48,577 nt of DNA from Candidatus Omnitrophota bacterium (GCA_015233165.1 JADFYF010000008.1:1-48577), one strand, 5' to 3'; positions 25,925-36,600 are shown, counted from the stretch's first letter. Notes: generated by a model not told the origin, from the letters alone. Program-made: numbers and translations.

Positions 25925-26656
25925 TTATTTGAAATGCTCTTGAGCCTCATAAAGAGATTCAAGACTGCCGATATCATACCATTTGCCACTAAATTGAAAA
26001 CCATAAACATTTTTCTTTTCCGAGAGCCACTTGATATAGCTTCCGGCGGCATCCAACGCTTTAGATTCACTTAAATATTCATTCAAATAAGCTAATGTCA
26101 TCTGAGGAAAATAATATAAACACATGGTAATTAAACTTGATTTAGGAGCAGATGGCTTTTCCTCAAAGGAAATGACCTTATGATTTTGATCAACAGCAAT
26201 CACACCAAACTTAGTAGCCGCCTGCTTATCATGAATATCAAAAACACCAATGGTCGTTGCTGTTTCCATTTTAAGTGCAAAATTCATAAAATCCTTCAGG
26301 TTCTGATCAAATAAGTTATCCCCTCCAATAACAAGCCAATCATCCAACGCCAATTCCTTTTGCCAGACATAATTGATATCGCCCACAGAACCAAGACGTT
26401 CTTCCGGTGTATTTGTTCCGTCATTAACAACACGGATTTTAATATTCTTATGGCCGATAGCCCATTCTTCAAAATTCCTATGAAACTTATTATTAGTCAC
26501 AACAACAACCTCTGTTAAATTGGGCAATCCCTTTAACATTAAAAGAATATGATCAATCAAAGGTTTTGAATTAACAGGAATTAACGGCTTTGGCGTATCC
26601 TTAATGACCGATGCTAAACGTGTTCCATAACCTGCAGCTAAGATTAAAGCCTTCAT
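25925..26656 (-). CDS. Sugar-phosphate nucleotidyltransferase
   Basis: A 243-residue single-domain nucleotidyltransferase of the glucose-1-phosphate thymidylyl/uridylyl/mannose-1-phosphate guanylyl superfamily. The signature GxGTR...PKP motif is at the N-terminus ([23 protein letters not shown]), the metal-binding GGDNLFD lies near residues 105-111, and a late [15 protein letters not shown] segment is typical of the fold. Which nucleotide and sugar it uses cannot be decided. It has no C-terminal left-handed helix. Its ATG overlaps the ptsI stop (ATGA), so it is translated with the PTS genes. Confidence 0.88.
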   Translation of the reverse strand: MKALILAAGYGTRLASVIKDTPKPLIPVNSKPLIDHILLMLKGLPNLTEVVVVTNNKFHRNFEEWAIGHKNIKIRVVNDGTNTPEERLGSVGDINYVWQKELALDDWLVIGGDNLFDQNLKDFMNFALKMETATTIGVFDIHDKQAATKFGVIAVDQNHKVISFEEKPSAPKSSLITMCLYYFPQMTLAYLNEYLSESKALDAAGSYIKWLSEKKNVYGFQFSGKWYDIGSLESLYEAQEHFK

Positions 26657-28395
26657 AGAACCCCCAACTTTCTCATTTGTGACGAAACAAATTCTTCCAC
26701 CTCTTGCCCCGTCGTCATACTCATAACTTCTTTAGATACACGCTGAACATCACTAAGACGTACAGAGCGAATCATTTTCTTAATCGTCAAAATACTTGAG
26801 GCAGACATGCTTAACTGGTCAATCCCCAACCCAATGAGTATAAAAGCCATCACAGGATCTGAAGCCATTTCACCGCAAAGGCTGACACTAATTTCTTCAT
26901 TATGCGCTGCATCAACTGTTCTTTGAATCATACGAAGAACCGCCGGATGAGAAGGCTCATAAAGATGAGCTGTCTTTTCATTGACACGATCAACGGCTAA
27001 TGTGTATTGAATCAAATCATTAGTTCCAATACTAAAGAAATCCGCTTCTTTGGCTAAAATGTCTGCGGTCATAACAGCTGAGGGAACCTCAATCATAACC
27101 CCCACCTTAAAAGAGGGATCAAAAGAAATTTTCTGAATTGTTAAACTACGTTTAACCTCATCTAAAATATTATTAGCCTGTCTTAATTCCCCAATTCCTG
27201 AAATCATAGGGTACATCATTTGAACTCGTCCATGAACAGACGCACGTAAAATAGCCCTGAGTTGAGTTTTAAATATATCCGGTCTCTCTAAACAAAACCG
27301 AATTGCTCGAGAACATAGAAATGGGGTCATCTCTTTTGGAATCTGAACACTAGATATAAATTTATCTCCACCAATATCCAAAGTACGAATCGTCACACCT
27401 TGGGGTCGTATCGCTTCTGCAACCTGTTTATACGCCTCATACTGCTCTTCTTCCGTCGGTAAATCCAAACGGTTCATATATAAGAACTCTGTGCGATAAA
27501 GCCCCACCCCTTCAGCACCAAATTTCTTAACCGTTGGAATTTCATTCGATAATTCCAAATTGGCTAATAAAGATATTTTCTTGCCATCTGTTGTTTGAGC
27601 AGGAAGATTTTTTAAATCATCCAGCTTTTCTAATGAAGCATGAATTTGACTCTGTTCTTTAACATATAAATCTTTTGTTACAGAGGTTGGATTAATAATT
27701 AAAAGACCTTTTTGTCCATCAACAATCAAAAAGTCTCCATTAGTAATCCTTAATGTGGCATCTTTTAACCCAACAACAGCGGGTACTCCTAAAGATTTAG
27801 CAATAATCGCCGTATGGGATGTTCGTCCGCCGATATCTGTTACAAAGGCGATGATTTTCTTGTTATAAAGACTAACGGTATCCGATGGTGACAAATCATG
27901 AGCTACGATAATCAAATTATCTTGCAGATTATCTAAATCATGCAATTTACTTTCATCAACCAAATGCTTAAAAACTCTTTTAGCAGCGTCATTAACATCA
28001 GCGGCCCTTTCTCTGAGATATTCATCAGAAATTTTATTAAAAGCATCCACATACTTCTTAACAATCATGGAAAATACATATTCTGCTGTATTTAGATCTT
28101 TCCTGATTCCCTCACAAACTTGCTCATAAAGAGAAGGGTCTTCTAAAATTAAAAGATGCGAATCAAATATTTGGGCTTTATTTAAACCTATTTCACGGGT
28201 AATCTTTTCTTTTAAAGAATTAATTTCTTGGCGAGCTTTATTAATGGCCTCTTCAAAGCGAGCAATTTCCGAATTGACTTCATGATCCAAAATGGCACTC
28301 TTAGGTACAATAAATTCTACTTTATCAAGAATAAAAGCAGGTCCATAAGAAATACCTTTAGCCGCTGGAACACCTTTCAGAATAATCTCATTCAT
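26653..28395 (-). CDS. ptsI: Phosphoenolpyruvate-protein phosphotransferase (PTS enzyme I)
   Basis: Transfers phosphate from phosphoenolpyruvate to HPr. The 580-residue length is normal. The active-site histidine lies in [21 protein letters not shown] near residue 193, and the C-terminal PEP-binding domain shows [29 protein letters not shown] and the catalytic [10 protein letters not shown]. The gene overlaps ptsH (ATGA) upstream and the nucleotidyltransferase downstream. With HPr and a PtsN-type EIIA nearby but no EIIB or EIIC permease in the window, it probably feeds a regulatory phosphorelay. Confidence 0.97.
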   Translation of the reverse strand: MNEIILKGVPAAKGISYGPAFILDKVEFIVPKSAILDHEVNSEIARFEEAINKARQEINSLKEKITREIGLNKAQIFDSHLLILEDPSLYEQVCEGIRKDLNTAEYVFSMIVKKYVDAFNKISDEYLRERAADVNDAAKRVFKHLVDESKLHDLDNLQDNLIIVAHDLSPSDTVSLYNKKIIAFVTDIGGRTSHTAIIAKSLGVPAVVGLKDATLRITNGDFLIVDGQKGLLIINPTSVTKDLYVKEQSQIHASLEKLDDLKNLPAQTTDGKKISLLANLELSNEIPTVKKFGAEGVGLYRTEFLYMNRLDLPTEEEQYEAYKQVAEAIRPQGVTIRTLDIGGDKFISSVQIPKEMTPFLCSRAIRFCLERPDIFKTQLRAILRASVHGRVQMMYPMISGIGELRQANNILDEVKRSLTIQKISFDPSFKVGVMIEVPSAVMTADILAKEADFFSIGTNDLIQYTLAVDRVNEKTAHLYEPSHPAVLRMIQRTVDAAHNEEISVSLCGEMASDPVMAFILIGLGIDQLSMSASSILTIKKMIRSVRLSDVQRVSKEVMSMTTGQEVEEFVSSQMRKLGVL

Positions 28396-28670
28396 GATTT
28401 ATAGTCTTCCTCTTGCTTGCTAAAGAAATCTTCCAATTGTTGCATAGCACTTTGAGATTCTTCTCCCTCGACAATTATTTTTAAAGAGGTTCCACATTGA
28501 GCGCCCAAGGTTAAAAGACCCATGATAGACTTTCCATTAATCCTTTCCTGATCCCTCTCAATGGTTACAGCGACATTAAGTTTGTCTACCAATTGAACAA
28601 AGGTGGCTGCTGGTCTAGCATGGAGACCTTTTTTATTAAGAACGATAACATTTTTCTCTAAACGATTCAT
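28392..28670 (-). CDS. ptsH: Phosphocarrier protein HPr
   Basis: A 92-residue HPr that accepts phosphate from enzyme I at His17 (motif [12 protein letters not shown]) and passes it to EIIA proteins. The regulatory serine region is present as [10 protein letters not shown] (Ser48, equivalent to Ser46 in Bacillus), so phosphorylation by an HPr kinase is possible; hprK itself is not in the window. It overlaps ptsI by ATGA and starts 12 bp after yvcK. Confidence 0.96.
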   Translation of the reverse strand: MNRLEKNVIVLNKKGLHARPAATFVQLVDKLNVAVTIERDQERINGKSIMGLLTLGAQCGTSLKIIVEGEESQSAMQQLEDFFSKQEEDYKS

Positions 28671-28682
28671 AATAATATTGGG

Positions 28683-29924
28683 TTACCGTTTAATGACCCT
28701 TTTAGTTTCAATTAATTTAATAAGAGTTTGCGTTAATTTCTTAGAGTCATGACGGATATAATCTTTAACATCTAATAGGTCGGTTGCTACAACCTTATAG
28801 CCCATAGCTTTAATCTTATCGACATCAGGAGTAACAGGATAAGACCTCTGTGTTTGGTAACGTTTTAATACTGATTCAGGTATAGGAGCATCGTTGATAA
28901 TACAAGCACTTACAACATCCGGATTTGCATGTTCTGTAAGAACCCGCACATGATCGCAAGCAGAAAAACCGTCTGTCTCACCCGGCTGAGTCATGACATT
29001 GCAAACATAAATCTTATACGCGCTTGAACGAGCAATGGCTTCAGAGACTTCATTAATAATTAAATTTGGAATGATGCTTGTGTAAAGACTGCCTGGACCT
29101 AAAACGACAATATCTGCTTCTGCTATGGCTGTTAAAGCCTCCGGGGTGGCCTCAGCATTCTCATTACTTAAAGATAGACGTTTAATAGGGATATTGGTTT
29201 TAGGTATTTTTGCCTCACCTTCGGTTTTTGTTCCATCAATATATTCGGCAATTAAATGAATATTATGAACTGTAGAGGGAATGACTCTTCCGCGGATAGC
29301 TAAAACCTTACTACTTTCTTCAACAGCCTTCTTAAAATCTCCTTTAGTAATCTGAACCATGGCTGTTAAAAATAAATTCCCGAAATTATGACCTTGCAAT
29401 TGAGAATTCTCAGCAAAACGGTACTGAAACAGCTCCCCCATCAAAGCCGGCGCATCCGCTAAGGCTACTAAACAGTTACGAATATCTCCTGGAGCGACAA
29501 TATTAAATTCTTCACGTAAACGCCCCGAAGATCCTCCACTGTCAGCCACGGTAACAATCGCTGTTAAATTTGCTGTATATTCTTTAAGTCCTAACAACAA
29601 ATGAGATAAGCCGTGCCCCCCACCAATAGCCACAATCTTGGGGCCACGCTCTAAGTATCGACGCTGATATAAAATATTAACAATATCTCTTTCTCTCTCA
29701 GGTAAAAACAAAGTCAAAAGAGATACAATCATCTTTCCCATACCTAAGATGATAAAAACAATCCCACAAAGAATAATTATAGTTGCAAAAGTACGGACAA
29801 ACGGATAGGTAGAAACGATAAAAATAGCACCAATACTAACAACAAGAACACCAAACAAAGATGTTAGTACCCAACGCTTAACTTTGATGCCTGGATAAAG
29901 CCATTTTGAAAGATTACTAGACAT
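28683..29924 (-). CDS. yvcK: YvcK-type gluconeogenesis factor with N-terminal membrane anchor
   Basis: Member of the YvcK/CofD-like family. Two transmembrane segments occur near residues 17-39 and 44-70, then a soluble domain starts with KIVAIGGGHGLSHLLLGLK and TVADSGGSSGRLREEFNIVAPGDIRNCLVALAD, the nucleotide-sugar/phosphate-binding loops of the family. VLGPGSLYTSIIPNLI and VCNVMTQPGETDGFSA follow. In Bacillus the homologue is needed on gluconeogenic carbon and influences cell wall synthesis; that role is transferred here by family only. The membrane anchor is not present in all homologues. It lies between ptsN (30 bp) and ptsH (12 bp), and that location supports a carbon-regulation module. 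Confidence 0.92.
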   Translation of the reverse strand: MSSNLSKWLYPGIKVKRWVLTSLFGVLVVSIGAIFIVSTYPFVRTFATIIILCGIVFIILGMGKMIVSLLTLFLPERERDIVNILYQRRYLERGPKIVAIGGGHGLSHLLLGLKEYTANLTAIVTVADSGGSSGRLREEFNIVAPGDIRNCLVALADAPALMGELFQYRFAENSQLQGHNFGNLFLTAMVQITKGDFKKAVEESSKVLAIRGRVIPSTVHNIHLIAEYIDGTKTEGEAKIPKTNIPIKRLSLSNENAEATPEALTAIAEADIVVLGPGSLYTSIIPNLIINEVSEAIARSSAYKIYVCNVMTQPGETDGFSACDHVRVLTEHANPDVVSACIINDAPIPESVLKRYQTQRSYPVTPDVDKIKAMGYKVVATDLLDVKDYIRHDSKKLTQTLIKLIETKRVIKR

Positions 29925-29954
29925 AACCTTTATTAACTTCTTTATGGAAGGGTT

Positions 29955-30425
29955 TTAACCAACACGAACATCTTCACGCGAAATCAATTCCAACATATCC
30001 TTGGGAGTCTTAGTATTCTTAAGACAATCGCGAAAAAACTTATCTTTCAATAGACGAGAAACTCTGGCAAGAGCTTTTAAATGTGGGCCAGCTGAATCAG
30101 CAGGAGCCACGAGTAAGAAGAATATATGAGCAGGTTCACCATCAAGAGAATCAAAATTGACCCCCTTCTTACTAATTCCTAATGCTGCGACTAATTTATC
30201 CGTACTATCAGATTTTCCATGCGGAATCGCTATCCCCTGACCAATAGCGGTTGAACCCAACGCTTCACGTGCTAAAAGAGTCTCCACAATCTTATTTTTA
30301 TATTTCTTCTCGATGGATTTGGATTCAATGAGGATTTCAACTAACTCCTGAATAACTTCAACCTTAGTTGTTGCTTGCAAATCATTAGTCAACGCATCTT
30401 TTGCTAAAAACTCTGTAATTTTCAT
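29955..30425 (-). CDS. ptsN: PTS EIIA domain protein, fructose/nitrogen (PtsN) type
   Basis: A 156-residue single-domain EIIA. The phospho-accepting histidine is in GQGIAIPHGKSDSTD (His69), with the family segments LLAREALGSTAIG before it and HIFFLLVAPADSAGPHLKALA after it. The start is taken at the ATG at 30425, which has GGAGG (30430-30434) just upstream; a longer open frame from 30512 runs back into tRNA-Gly and is rejected. Stand-alone EIIA of this type usually regulates potassium uptake, phosphate or nitrogen responses rather than transporting sugar. It begins the ptsN-yvcK-ptsH-ptsI block. Confidence 0.93.
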   Translation of the reverse strand: MKITEFLAKDALTNDLQATTKVEVIQELVEILIESKSIEKKYKNKIVETLLAREALGSTAIGQGIAIPHGKSDSTDKLVAALGISKKGVNFDSLDGEPAHIFFLLVAPADSAGPHLKALARVSRLLKDKFFRDCLKNTKTPKDMLELISREDVRVG

Positions 30426-30470
30426 AAAGCCTCCAGAATACTTTTGCATAACAACTGAGAGAAATTTAAA

Positions 30471-30543
30471 AGCGGCGGACCGGGTTCGAACCGGTGGCAT
30501 CCACCTTGGCAAGGTGGCATTCTACCAACTGAATTACCGCCGC
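30471..30543 (-). tRNA. tRNA-Gly (anticodon GCC)
   Basis: Reading the minus strand, a 7-bp acceptor stem GCGGCGG/CCGCCGC, a D arm, an anticodon loop CTTGCCAA with GCC, a variable loop and a TTCGAAC T-loop are all present. Length 73 nt. The 3' CCA is not encoded (the discriminator T is followed by TTT). Confidence 0.97.
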
Positions 30544-30581
30544 ATAAAAACTATTAAAAGAACATTAAAACTTTATATTTA

Positions 30582-30663
30582 TGGGCGGAAGAGGACTTGA
30601 ACCTCCACGGGTTTCCCCACATGCTCCTAAGGCAAGCGCGTCTACCAATTCCGCCATCCGCCC
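30582..30663 (-). tRNA. tRNA-Leu (anticodon TAG)
   Basis: Class II tRNA of 82 nt with acceptor stem GGGCGGA/TCCGCCC, a D arm (AATTGGTAGACGC), an anticodon loop CTTAGGA giving TAG, a long variable arm (TGGGGAAACCCG region) and a TTCAAGT T-loop. No encoded CCA. Confidence 0.96.
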
Positions 30664-30700
30664 CTATATATTGGGGCTTACACACCCAAATTTCTAATAC

Positions 30701-30776
30701 TGGTGACCCACCCGCGACTCGAACGCGGCACAACTACATTAAAAGTGTAGTGCTCTACCAGATGAGCTAGTGGGTC
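30701..30776 (-). tRNA. tRNA-Lys (anticodon TTT) with encoded CCA
   Basis: Acceptor stem GACCCAC/GTGGGTC, then the canonical T8-A9, a D arm with GGTAGAGC, anticodon stem CTACA/TGTAG around CTTTTAA (TTT), and a TTCGAGT T-loop. The 3' CCA is encoded (30701-30703), unlike the two neighbouring tRNAs. It lies 7 bp downstream of frr and is probably processed from its transcript. Confidence 0.96.
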
Positions 30777-30783
30777 ACAAAAC

Positions 30784-31344
30784 TTAAACTTCTCTAAGTT
30801 CTTTACTTTTTCTTTCAACTAAAGAATCAATTTCTTTAATAAAACGATCCGTCATCTTCTGAACTTCTTCTTCAGACTTAAACTTATCATCCTCACTCAT
30901 ATGACCTTCGCTTTGAACCTTCTTAACTTTTTCATTTGCATCTCGACGGATTGTTCGTAAAGTAACTCTCCCACGCTCAGCCATATCTTTAACAACTTTA
31001 ATAAATTCTTCTCTTCGTTCAGCAGACAACGGAGGGAAACTTAAACGCATTGTTTTTCCGTCATTAGATGGAGTAATCCCTAATTTAGAATTTGAAATTG
31101 CTTTTTCAATTTCAACAATAGCTAAAGCATCCCAAGGTTGAATTAAAATCATACGAGGATCTGGTGAAGAAACAGCAGCAATTTGTTTAATGGGGGTAGA
31201 TGTCCCATAATAATCAATATGCATATCTTCAATCAATGAAGGTTGAGCACGACCTGTACGCACTTCACCAAATTCACGAAGAGTTGTCTCCATGCATTTT
31301 TTCATCTTACTTTCAGTATCTTTAAGAATTTCTTTGGCGGTCAT
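30784..31344 (-). CDS. frr: Ribosome recycling factor
   Basis: Splits post-termination ribosomes together with EF-G. The 186-residue product has the usual length and motifs: LREFGEVRTGRAQPSLIEDMHIDYYGTSTPIKQIA cut over the two domains, with IQPWDALAIVEIEKAI, GKTMRLSFPPLSAERR and IRRDANEKVKK. The start at 31344 is preceded by an AGGGGG ribosome binding site; an upstream in-frame ATG at 31377 would add 11 unrelated residues and is less likely. It is the last gene of the rpsB-tsf-pyrH-frr cluster. Confidence 0.97.
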   Translation of the reverse strand: MTAKEILKDTESKMKKCMETTLREFGEVRTGRAQPSLIEDMHIDYYGTSTPIKQIAAVSSPDPRMILIQPWDALAIVEIEKAISNSKLGITPSNDGKTMRLSFPPLSAERREEFIKVVKDMAERGRVTLRTIRRDANEKVKKVQSEGHMSEDDKFKSEEEVQKMTDRFIKEIDSLVERKSKELREV

Positions 31345-31398
31345 CGTAGCCCCCTTTATACAAGATTGATTAATCATCCTGTATGTAATTATTACTCT

Positions 31399-32118
31399 TT
31401 AACTAACAAGTGTTCCAATTTTCTCGCCATAAATGGCTTTTTTAATATTACCTTTTTGCAATAAACTAAAAACAATAATGGGTAAATTATTCTCCATACA
31501 CATGCTTATCGCTGTTGCATCCATTACTTTCAAATTCTTTTTCAACACATCAATAAATTTAAGCTCATTAAACTTCTTAGCTTTTTTATCTTTAAGCGGA
31601 TCAGCGGAATAAACTCCATCCACCTTGGTCGCCTTCATAATCACATCACAATTAATTTCAGTGGCACGCAATGAAGCCGCTGTATCTGTCGTAAAATAAG
31701 GATTGCCTGTTCCAGCGACAAATATAATAACTCGACCCTTTTCTAAGTGACGAACAGCTCGTCTTAGAATATATGGTTCAGCTACCGCTTGAACCTGAAT
31801 TGCCGTCATAACTCTCGTGGGAACTCCTACTTGCTCAAGGGCATTTTGTAAAGCTAACCCATTCATAACTGTAGCTAACATACCCATATAATCGGCCACA
31901 GCACGGTCTAATCCAAAACGTTTACTTTCAACCTGACCACGGAAAATATTTCCTCCACCGACAACCAAGGCCATTTCAACGCCGGCCTGATGAACTTCTT
32001 TAATTTCTTCAGCCAAAGATGCGCACATTTCTGCATCAATACCGTGAGACAAACGGCCCAAAAGGGCTTCTCCGCTTATCTTTAAGAGAACTCTTTTATA
32101 GATCGGCTTCTTATCCAT
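31399..32118 (-). CDS. pyrH: UMP kinase
   Basis: Phosphorylates UMP to UDP for pyrimidine nucleotide synthesis. The 239-residue chain shows the amino-acid kinase fold motifs [63 protein letters not shown]-like (with SLRA here) and a C-terminal [16 protein letters not shown]. Start and tsf stop overlap by one base (TAATG). The rpsB-tsf-pyrH-frr order is conserved across bacteria. Confidence 0.97.
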   Translation of the reverse strand: MDKKPIYKRVLLKISGEALLGRLSHGIDAEMCASLAEEIKEVHQAGVEMALVVGGGNIFRGQVESKRFGLDRAVADYMGMLATVMNGLALQNALEQVGVPTRVMTAIQVQAVAEPYILRRAVRHLEKGRVIIFVAGTGNPYFTTDTAASLRATEINCDVIMKATKVDGVYSADPLKDKKAKKFNELKFIDVLKKNLKVMDATAISMCMENNLPIIVFSLLQKGNIKKAIYGEKIGTLVS

Positions 32119-32642
32119 TATTCTCCAATTTTAAAACGAGAGAATCGACTAATCTGAGTATTTTCACCAATTTTAGCAATCAATTCATTTAATAAATCAC
32201 TAATGGTTTTACTGGGTTCTCTGACATAAGCCTGAAGCAAAAGACAATTGGATTTTAAAAAAGCATCCTTGTCTGACTCTTTATCTAAAACATCGGCTGG
32301 AACATCTTCCTTTTTTAAATATTTAGGAGCTACCGCAGCAATATGCATCGCTACATTTTTAGTAAATTGGATAAAATCTTCACTGCGAGCTGAAAAGTCC
32401 GTTTCACAGGTCACTTCAAGAATAACACCAATTTTATTACCTGTATGAATATAGGCTTCTACACGACCTTCTTTAGCAACTCGATCGGATTTCTTAGCAG
32501 CCATTTCAAGTCCACGTTTTCTTAAAAGATCTTTAGCTGTTTTAAAATCTCCTTTGGCTTCTTCCAGTGCTTTTTTACAATCAATAACACCACAGGATGT
32601 TTCTTCTCTTAATTGTCTAATATCTTCAACTAAATTTGCCAT
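32118..32642 (-). CDS. tsf: Elongation factor Ts (short form)
   Basis: Guanine nucleotide exchange factor for EF-Tu. At 174 residues it is much shorter than the E. coli protein (283) and matches the compact type known from Thermus-like bacteria. The UBA-like N-terminus is intact ([25 protein letters not shown]) and so is the exchange motif [11 protein letters not shown]. It ends [20 protein letters not shown], the end expected of the compact form, so it is not a truncation. It overlaps pyrH by one base. Confidence 0.95.
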   Translation of the reverse strand: MANLVEDIRQLREETSCGVIDCKKALEEAKGDFKTAKDLLRKRGLEMAAKKSDRVAKEGRVEAYIHTGNKIGVILEVTCETDFSARSEDFIQFTKNVAMHIAAVAPKYLKKEDVPADVLDKESDKDAFLKSNCLLLQAYVREPSKTISDLLNELIAKIGENTQISRFSRFKIGE

Positions 32643-32660
32643 TTAAAAAATCCTTTATTG

Positions 32661-33401
32661 TTAAGCGGCTATAACTTCAACAGCAGCTGTTTGTGCCTGA
32701 GCTTTTTTACCAAGTGCGAATTCTTTACGACCCTCTATAATACTGTCCGTAATCATCCCTGCAATGAATTTAATAGATTTCACAGCATCATCATTTCCAG
32801 GAATAGGATATTGAATTAAATCAGGGTCAGAATTAGTATCAATTAAACCAACAACAGGAATACCTAAACGATTTGCTTCGGCAACCCCAATTTCTTCTTT
32901 TTTAGTATCAACCATAAAAATGGCCTGAGGAACAACGGGCATATTACGGATACCGCCTAAATCACGCAAAAGACGTTCTTTTTCTTTCATCAAAAGAGAT
33001 TTCTCTTTCTTAGTTAACCGTCCGGTAATACCGCTAGATTCCATTTTTTCAATATCAGATAATTTACGGATAGATTTTTTGACTGTTTCTAAATTTGTTA
33101 AAAGACCACCCATCCAACGATATTTCACATAAGGCATTTCGCAGCGATTAGCTTCTTCCTGAATAACATCGGAAGCTTGTTTCTTGGTTCCCACAAAAAG
33201 AATAACACCACCCTTGGAAGCAACATCACGCATATAATCACAAGCTGTGAGTAGTTTTTCAGCTGTTTTTTCCAAATCAATAATATAAATACCCCCACGT
33301 TCTCCAAAAATAAATTTCTTCATTTTAGGATTCCAACGACGACTTTGATGTCCAAAATGAACACCTGCTTCTAATAACTTCTTAATTAGTTCAATAGCCA
33401 T
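32661..33401 (-). CDS. rpsB: 30S ribosomal protein S2
   Basis: Component of the small ribosomal subunit. The 246-residue length and segments LLEAGVHFGHQSRRWNPKMKKFI, IIDLEKTAEKL, YRWMGGLLTN and GIPVVGLIDTNSDPD are standard. It has an AAGGAG ribosome binding site and is first in the rpsB-tsf-pyrH-frr cluster, with a promoter at 33565-33593 and a leader of about 155 nt in which autoregulatory structure would be expected. Confidence 0.98.
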   Translation of the reverse strand: MAIELIKKLLEAGVHFGHQSRRWNPKMKKFIFGERGGIYIIDLEKTAEKLLTACDYMRDVASKGGVILFVGTKKQASDVIQEEANRCEMPYVKYRWMGGLLTNLETVKKSIRKLSDIEKMESSGITGRLTKKEKSLLMKEKERLLRDLGGIRNMPVVPQAIFMVDTKKEEIGVAEANRLGIPVVGLIDTNSDPDLIQYPIPGNDDAVKSIKFIAGMITDSIIEGRKEFALGKKAQAQTAAVEVIAA

Positions 33402-33558
33402 ACCTTTACTTCTCCTTTATTTTGGCTCCCCCTTTGAGGGATACCATTGGTTTCGTCGGTGGTTGACACACAGTCAGGTTGGGACAAAACTTCAATGTAG
33501 TTAAGAGCATTCCTTTATCCAGACCTCATACCCTAAGAAAAAGCTCTGATTTAAATGA
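33402..33558 (-). promoter_or_regulatory. Untranslated leader of rpsB
   Basis: About 155 nt separate the deduced transcription start from the rpsB ATG, much longer than other leaders in the window. Near the 3' end a CCCTC-AAA-GGGGG hairpin (33427-33440) lies just before the ribosome binding site. S2 is known to regulate its own operon in other bacteria; no specific known motif was recognised here. Confidence 0.4.
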
Positions 33559-33564
33559 ACCGAT

Positions 33565-33593
33565 AGTATAGCCAAAGACTTCTTTTTTTGCAA
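33565..33593 (-). promoter_or_regulatory. Sigma70-type promoter of rpsB-tsf-pyrH-frr
   Basis: On the minus strand TTGCAA (33588-33593) and TATACT (33565-33570) are separated by 17 bp, located between the dnaE stop and rpsB. Confidence 0.65.
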
Positions 33594-33604
33594 TAGAATT
33601 TTAT

Positions 33605-36600
33605 TTAAATAGTGACTCGAAAATGCTCAGCACCGACTAGGGCTTTTATTTCTTCCATCAAAACCTCTGAAGGAGTCACAAACAAATCTTCACCAACTAA
33701 AATCTGAACACTTTTATAATTCTTGGTATCTAACTCCAAATAAACTGGAACTTTTCCAGGAAAACGTTTCAATCTTTCTTTGAGTTTCTCAAAACCCGCC
33801 TTACCCGCCTTAGAGACATTCACATGAATGCTTTTGATAAGTCCATAAACTTCTTCAATACCTGCCATCTCCGAAGCAACCATTTTTGGCAAACCATCTC
33901 TAAAATTAACCTTCCCTTTAACAACAACAACTGTTCCTTCCTTCAAATAGGTAGACATATTAGGATAACTCGAAGGAAAAACAACCAACTCCATTGCCCC
34001 GTCTCTATCTTCCAGGCCAACAATCGCCATACGTTCATTGGTTTTCTTCGTTGTTGTCAATTTAACCATCTGAATTAAACCAATCATACGAACATCCTGA
34101 CCATCTCGAGCATTCTGAAGAGAGGCTGTTGTAAAATCAGCAAATTCTTCTACCTCTGCTCGATAACGATCCAATGGATGGCCACTTAAATAAAACCCTA
34201 ATAAGGACTTCTCATTAGCTAAGAGTTGTGCTTGAGGCCATTCTGGGGTATCAGGCAATTGTTCATTTCCAACAAAACTAATTTCAGCCTTGTCCATATT
34301 AAAAAAAGAAAATTGTCCTGTTATAGCTTCTCGCTGTGCCTTTAAACCAGCATCTAAAGCTCTATCTAATACCGCCATTAATTGAGAGCGTTTGACCCTA
34401 AAACTATCCATAGCCCCAGACTTAATAAGGCTTTCTAAAACTTTATGATTATTTAAACGTAAATCCACTCGATGACAAAAATCAAAGATAGATTTATAAA
34501 CTCCATCTTTTTCACGTTCTTTAACCAAGGATTCAATCGCACTACTTCCGATATTCTTAACAGCCAATAGACCATAATGAATGGAATGATTGTCGATGAC
34601 TGAAAATTCTGCCCTAGAAGAATTAATATCTGGAGGTAAAACCTTGATATTAATGGCCTCCGCTTCTTTCACATACTCTACAACCTTATCAATATTGTCA
34701 CGTTCTGAGGTTAAAAGAGCGCTCATAAATTCGACAGGATAATTGGCTTTTAAATAAGCTGTACGATAGGTGATTAAAGCATAAGCCGCCGAGTGACTGC
34801 GATTAAACCCATACCCGGCAAAATAATCAATCAAATCAAAGAGGCGATTTGCTTCCACTTCATCAATTGCGCTTTCTTTAGCACAACCGTCAACGAAGAA
34901 TTTACGCATCTTCTGCATTTCCGCCGGAATTTTCTTTCCCATCGCTTTACGTAAATCATCAGCCATGGTCATATTAAAACCGGCCAAGATAGAAGCAATC
35001 TGCATAACCTGTTCCTGATAAACAATAATTCCGTAGGACCCTTTAAGAGCTTCTTCCAGCTTTGGATGAGGATATGTAACCTTATTCTCTCCCCGCTTTC
35101 GCTTGGTGAAATCTTCGAGCATCCCGCTACCCATGGGACCTGGACGATAGAGAGCTAAAATAGCAATTAAATCTTCAAACTCAGAAGGCTTCATCTTTTT
35201 AAGAAGATCCCTCATTCCTCCACTTTCCAACTGAAACACCCCAGAAGCATTGGCCTGGGCCAACATAGAATAAGTCTTGGCATCGTCTAAAGGTAGGGTA
35301 TCTATGTCTATATCAATCCCCTTATGCTTCTTAATTAACTTCAAAGCGTCTTGAATGACAGTCAAGGTTCTTAATCCTAGAAAGTCCATTTTCAAAAGAC
35401 CTATCTTGGAAATTCCATCCATGTCATAAGCCGTAGTTACCTGACCATCCGAACTTTTAAACAAAGGAACATGGTCGGTTAAAGGCTTATCTGAAATGAC
35501 AACGCCAGCGGCATGAATGGATGCGTGACGATTTAAGCCTTCTAAAACCTTGGCCGTATTTAATAGATCCCGGGCGCTCTTATCGCTTTCCATAAGTTCT
35601 CTGAGCTGAGGCTCAACGGAAATCGCATCTTCCAGACTAATACCAATTTCGTTAGGAATTAATTTGGCTATCTTATCGGCATCGGCATAATTCATAGCCA
35701 TCGCACGACCAACATCGCGCACAGCAGCTTTGGCTTGCATGCTTCCAAAGGTAATAATCTGCGCGACATTGTCTCGTCCATATTTCTGAGTGACATAATC
35801 GATCACTTCTCCTCGACGTTCATAACAAAAATCGATATCAATATCAGGCATGCTTTTACGACCAGGATTCAAAAATCTTTCAAAAAGCAATCCATACTTG
35901 ATAGGATCTAAATCTGTAATTCCTAAAATATAGCTAACGATGCTTCCTGCTGCTGATCCTCGTCCAGGCCCAACTGGAACACCACGTTTCTTGGCATAAA
36001 GAATAAAATCCCATACAATCAGAAAATAGCTCACAAAGCCCATGTTCTCGATCGTTAAGAGTTCATGCTCCAAACGTTTGCGTAACTCTTCAGTAATGTG
36101 ATTGGCCCCATAACGACGACTCAAACCCTCCTCACATAATTGTCGCAAATAGACAGACACGTCCATACCCCCTGGTGTTTCATAACGAGGCAAATGGTAG
36201 TGATCAAAATTTAGTTTTAAATCAATTTTCTCTGCAATTTCTAATGTATTAAGCAACGCCTCGGGAGCCCAGGAAAAGTTAGAATACATCTCTGCAGCTG
36301 TTTTGAAATAAAATTGATCCGTTCCAAAAGACATGTGATTCGGATCATTAAGGGTCGTTTGCGTCTGAATACAAAGAAGGGTTTCATGAGCGTGGGCATG
36401 CTCATGATTCAAATAATGGACATCATTAGTAGCCACCATCTTAAGCCCTAATTCTCGGGCAATCCTTACAAGGCCTTCATTCACCTTCTTCTGCTCAGCT
36501 AACCCATGATCCATGAGTTCAATATAGAAATTGTCCTTACCAAAAATTTGAGATAATTCATCGGCCGCCTTTAAAGCTTCGTTGTAATTTCCTTTAAGAA

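Noticed and set aside
24639-25930. SAM or SAH riboswitch before metK or ahcY
   Set aside because: The space upstream of each gene is too short (about 30 bp before metK, about 100 bp before ahcY) and contains only a simple hairpin, without the conserved cores of these riboswitches.
30426-30512. Longer N-terminus for ptsN
   Set aside because: It would run into tRNA-Gly, and the ATG at 30425 has a perfect GGAGG upstream and begins the normal EIIA sequence.
32118-32642. EF-Ts truncated by a frameshift
   Set aside because: The short product ends with the normal RFSRFKIGE-type C-terminus of compact EF-Ts, so the length is natural.
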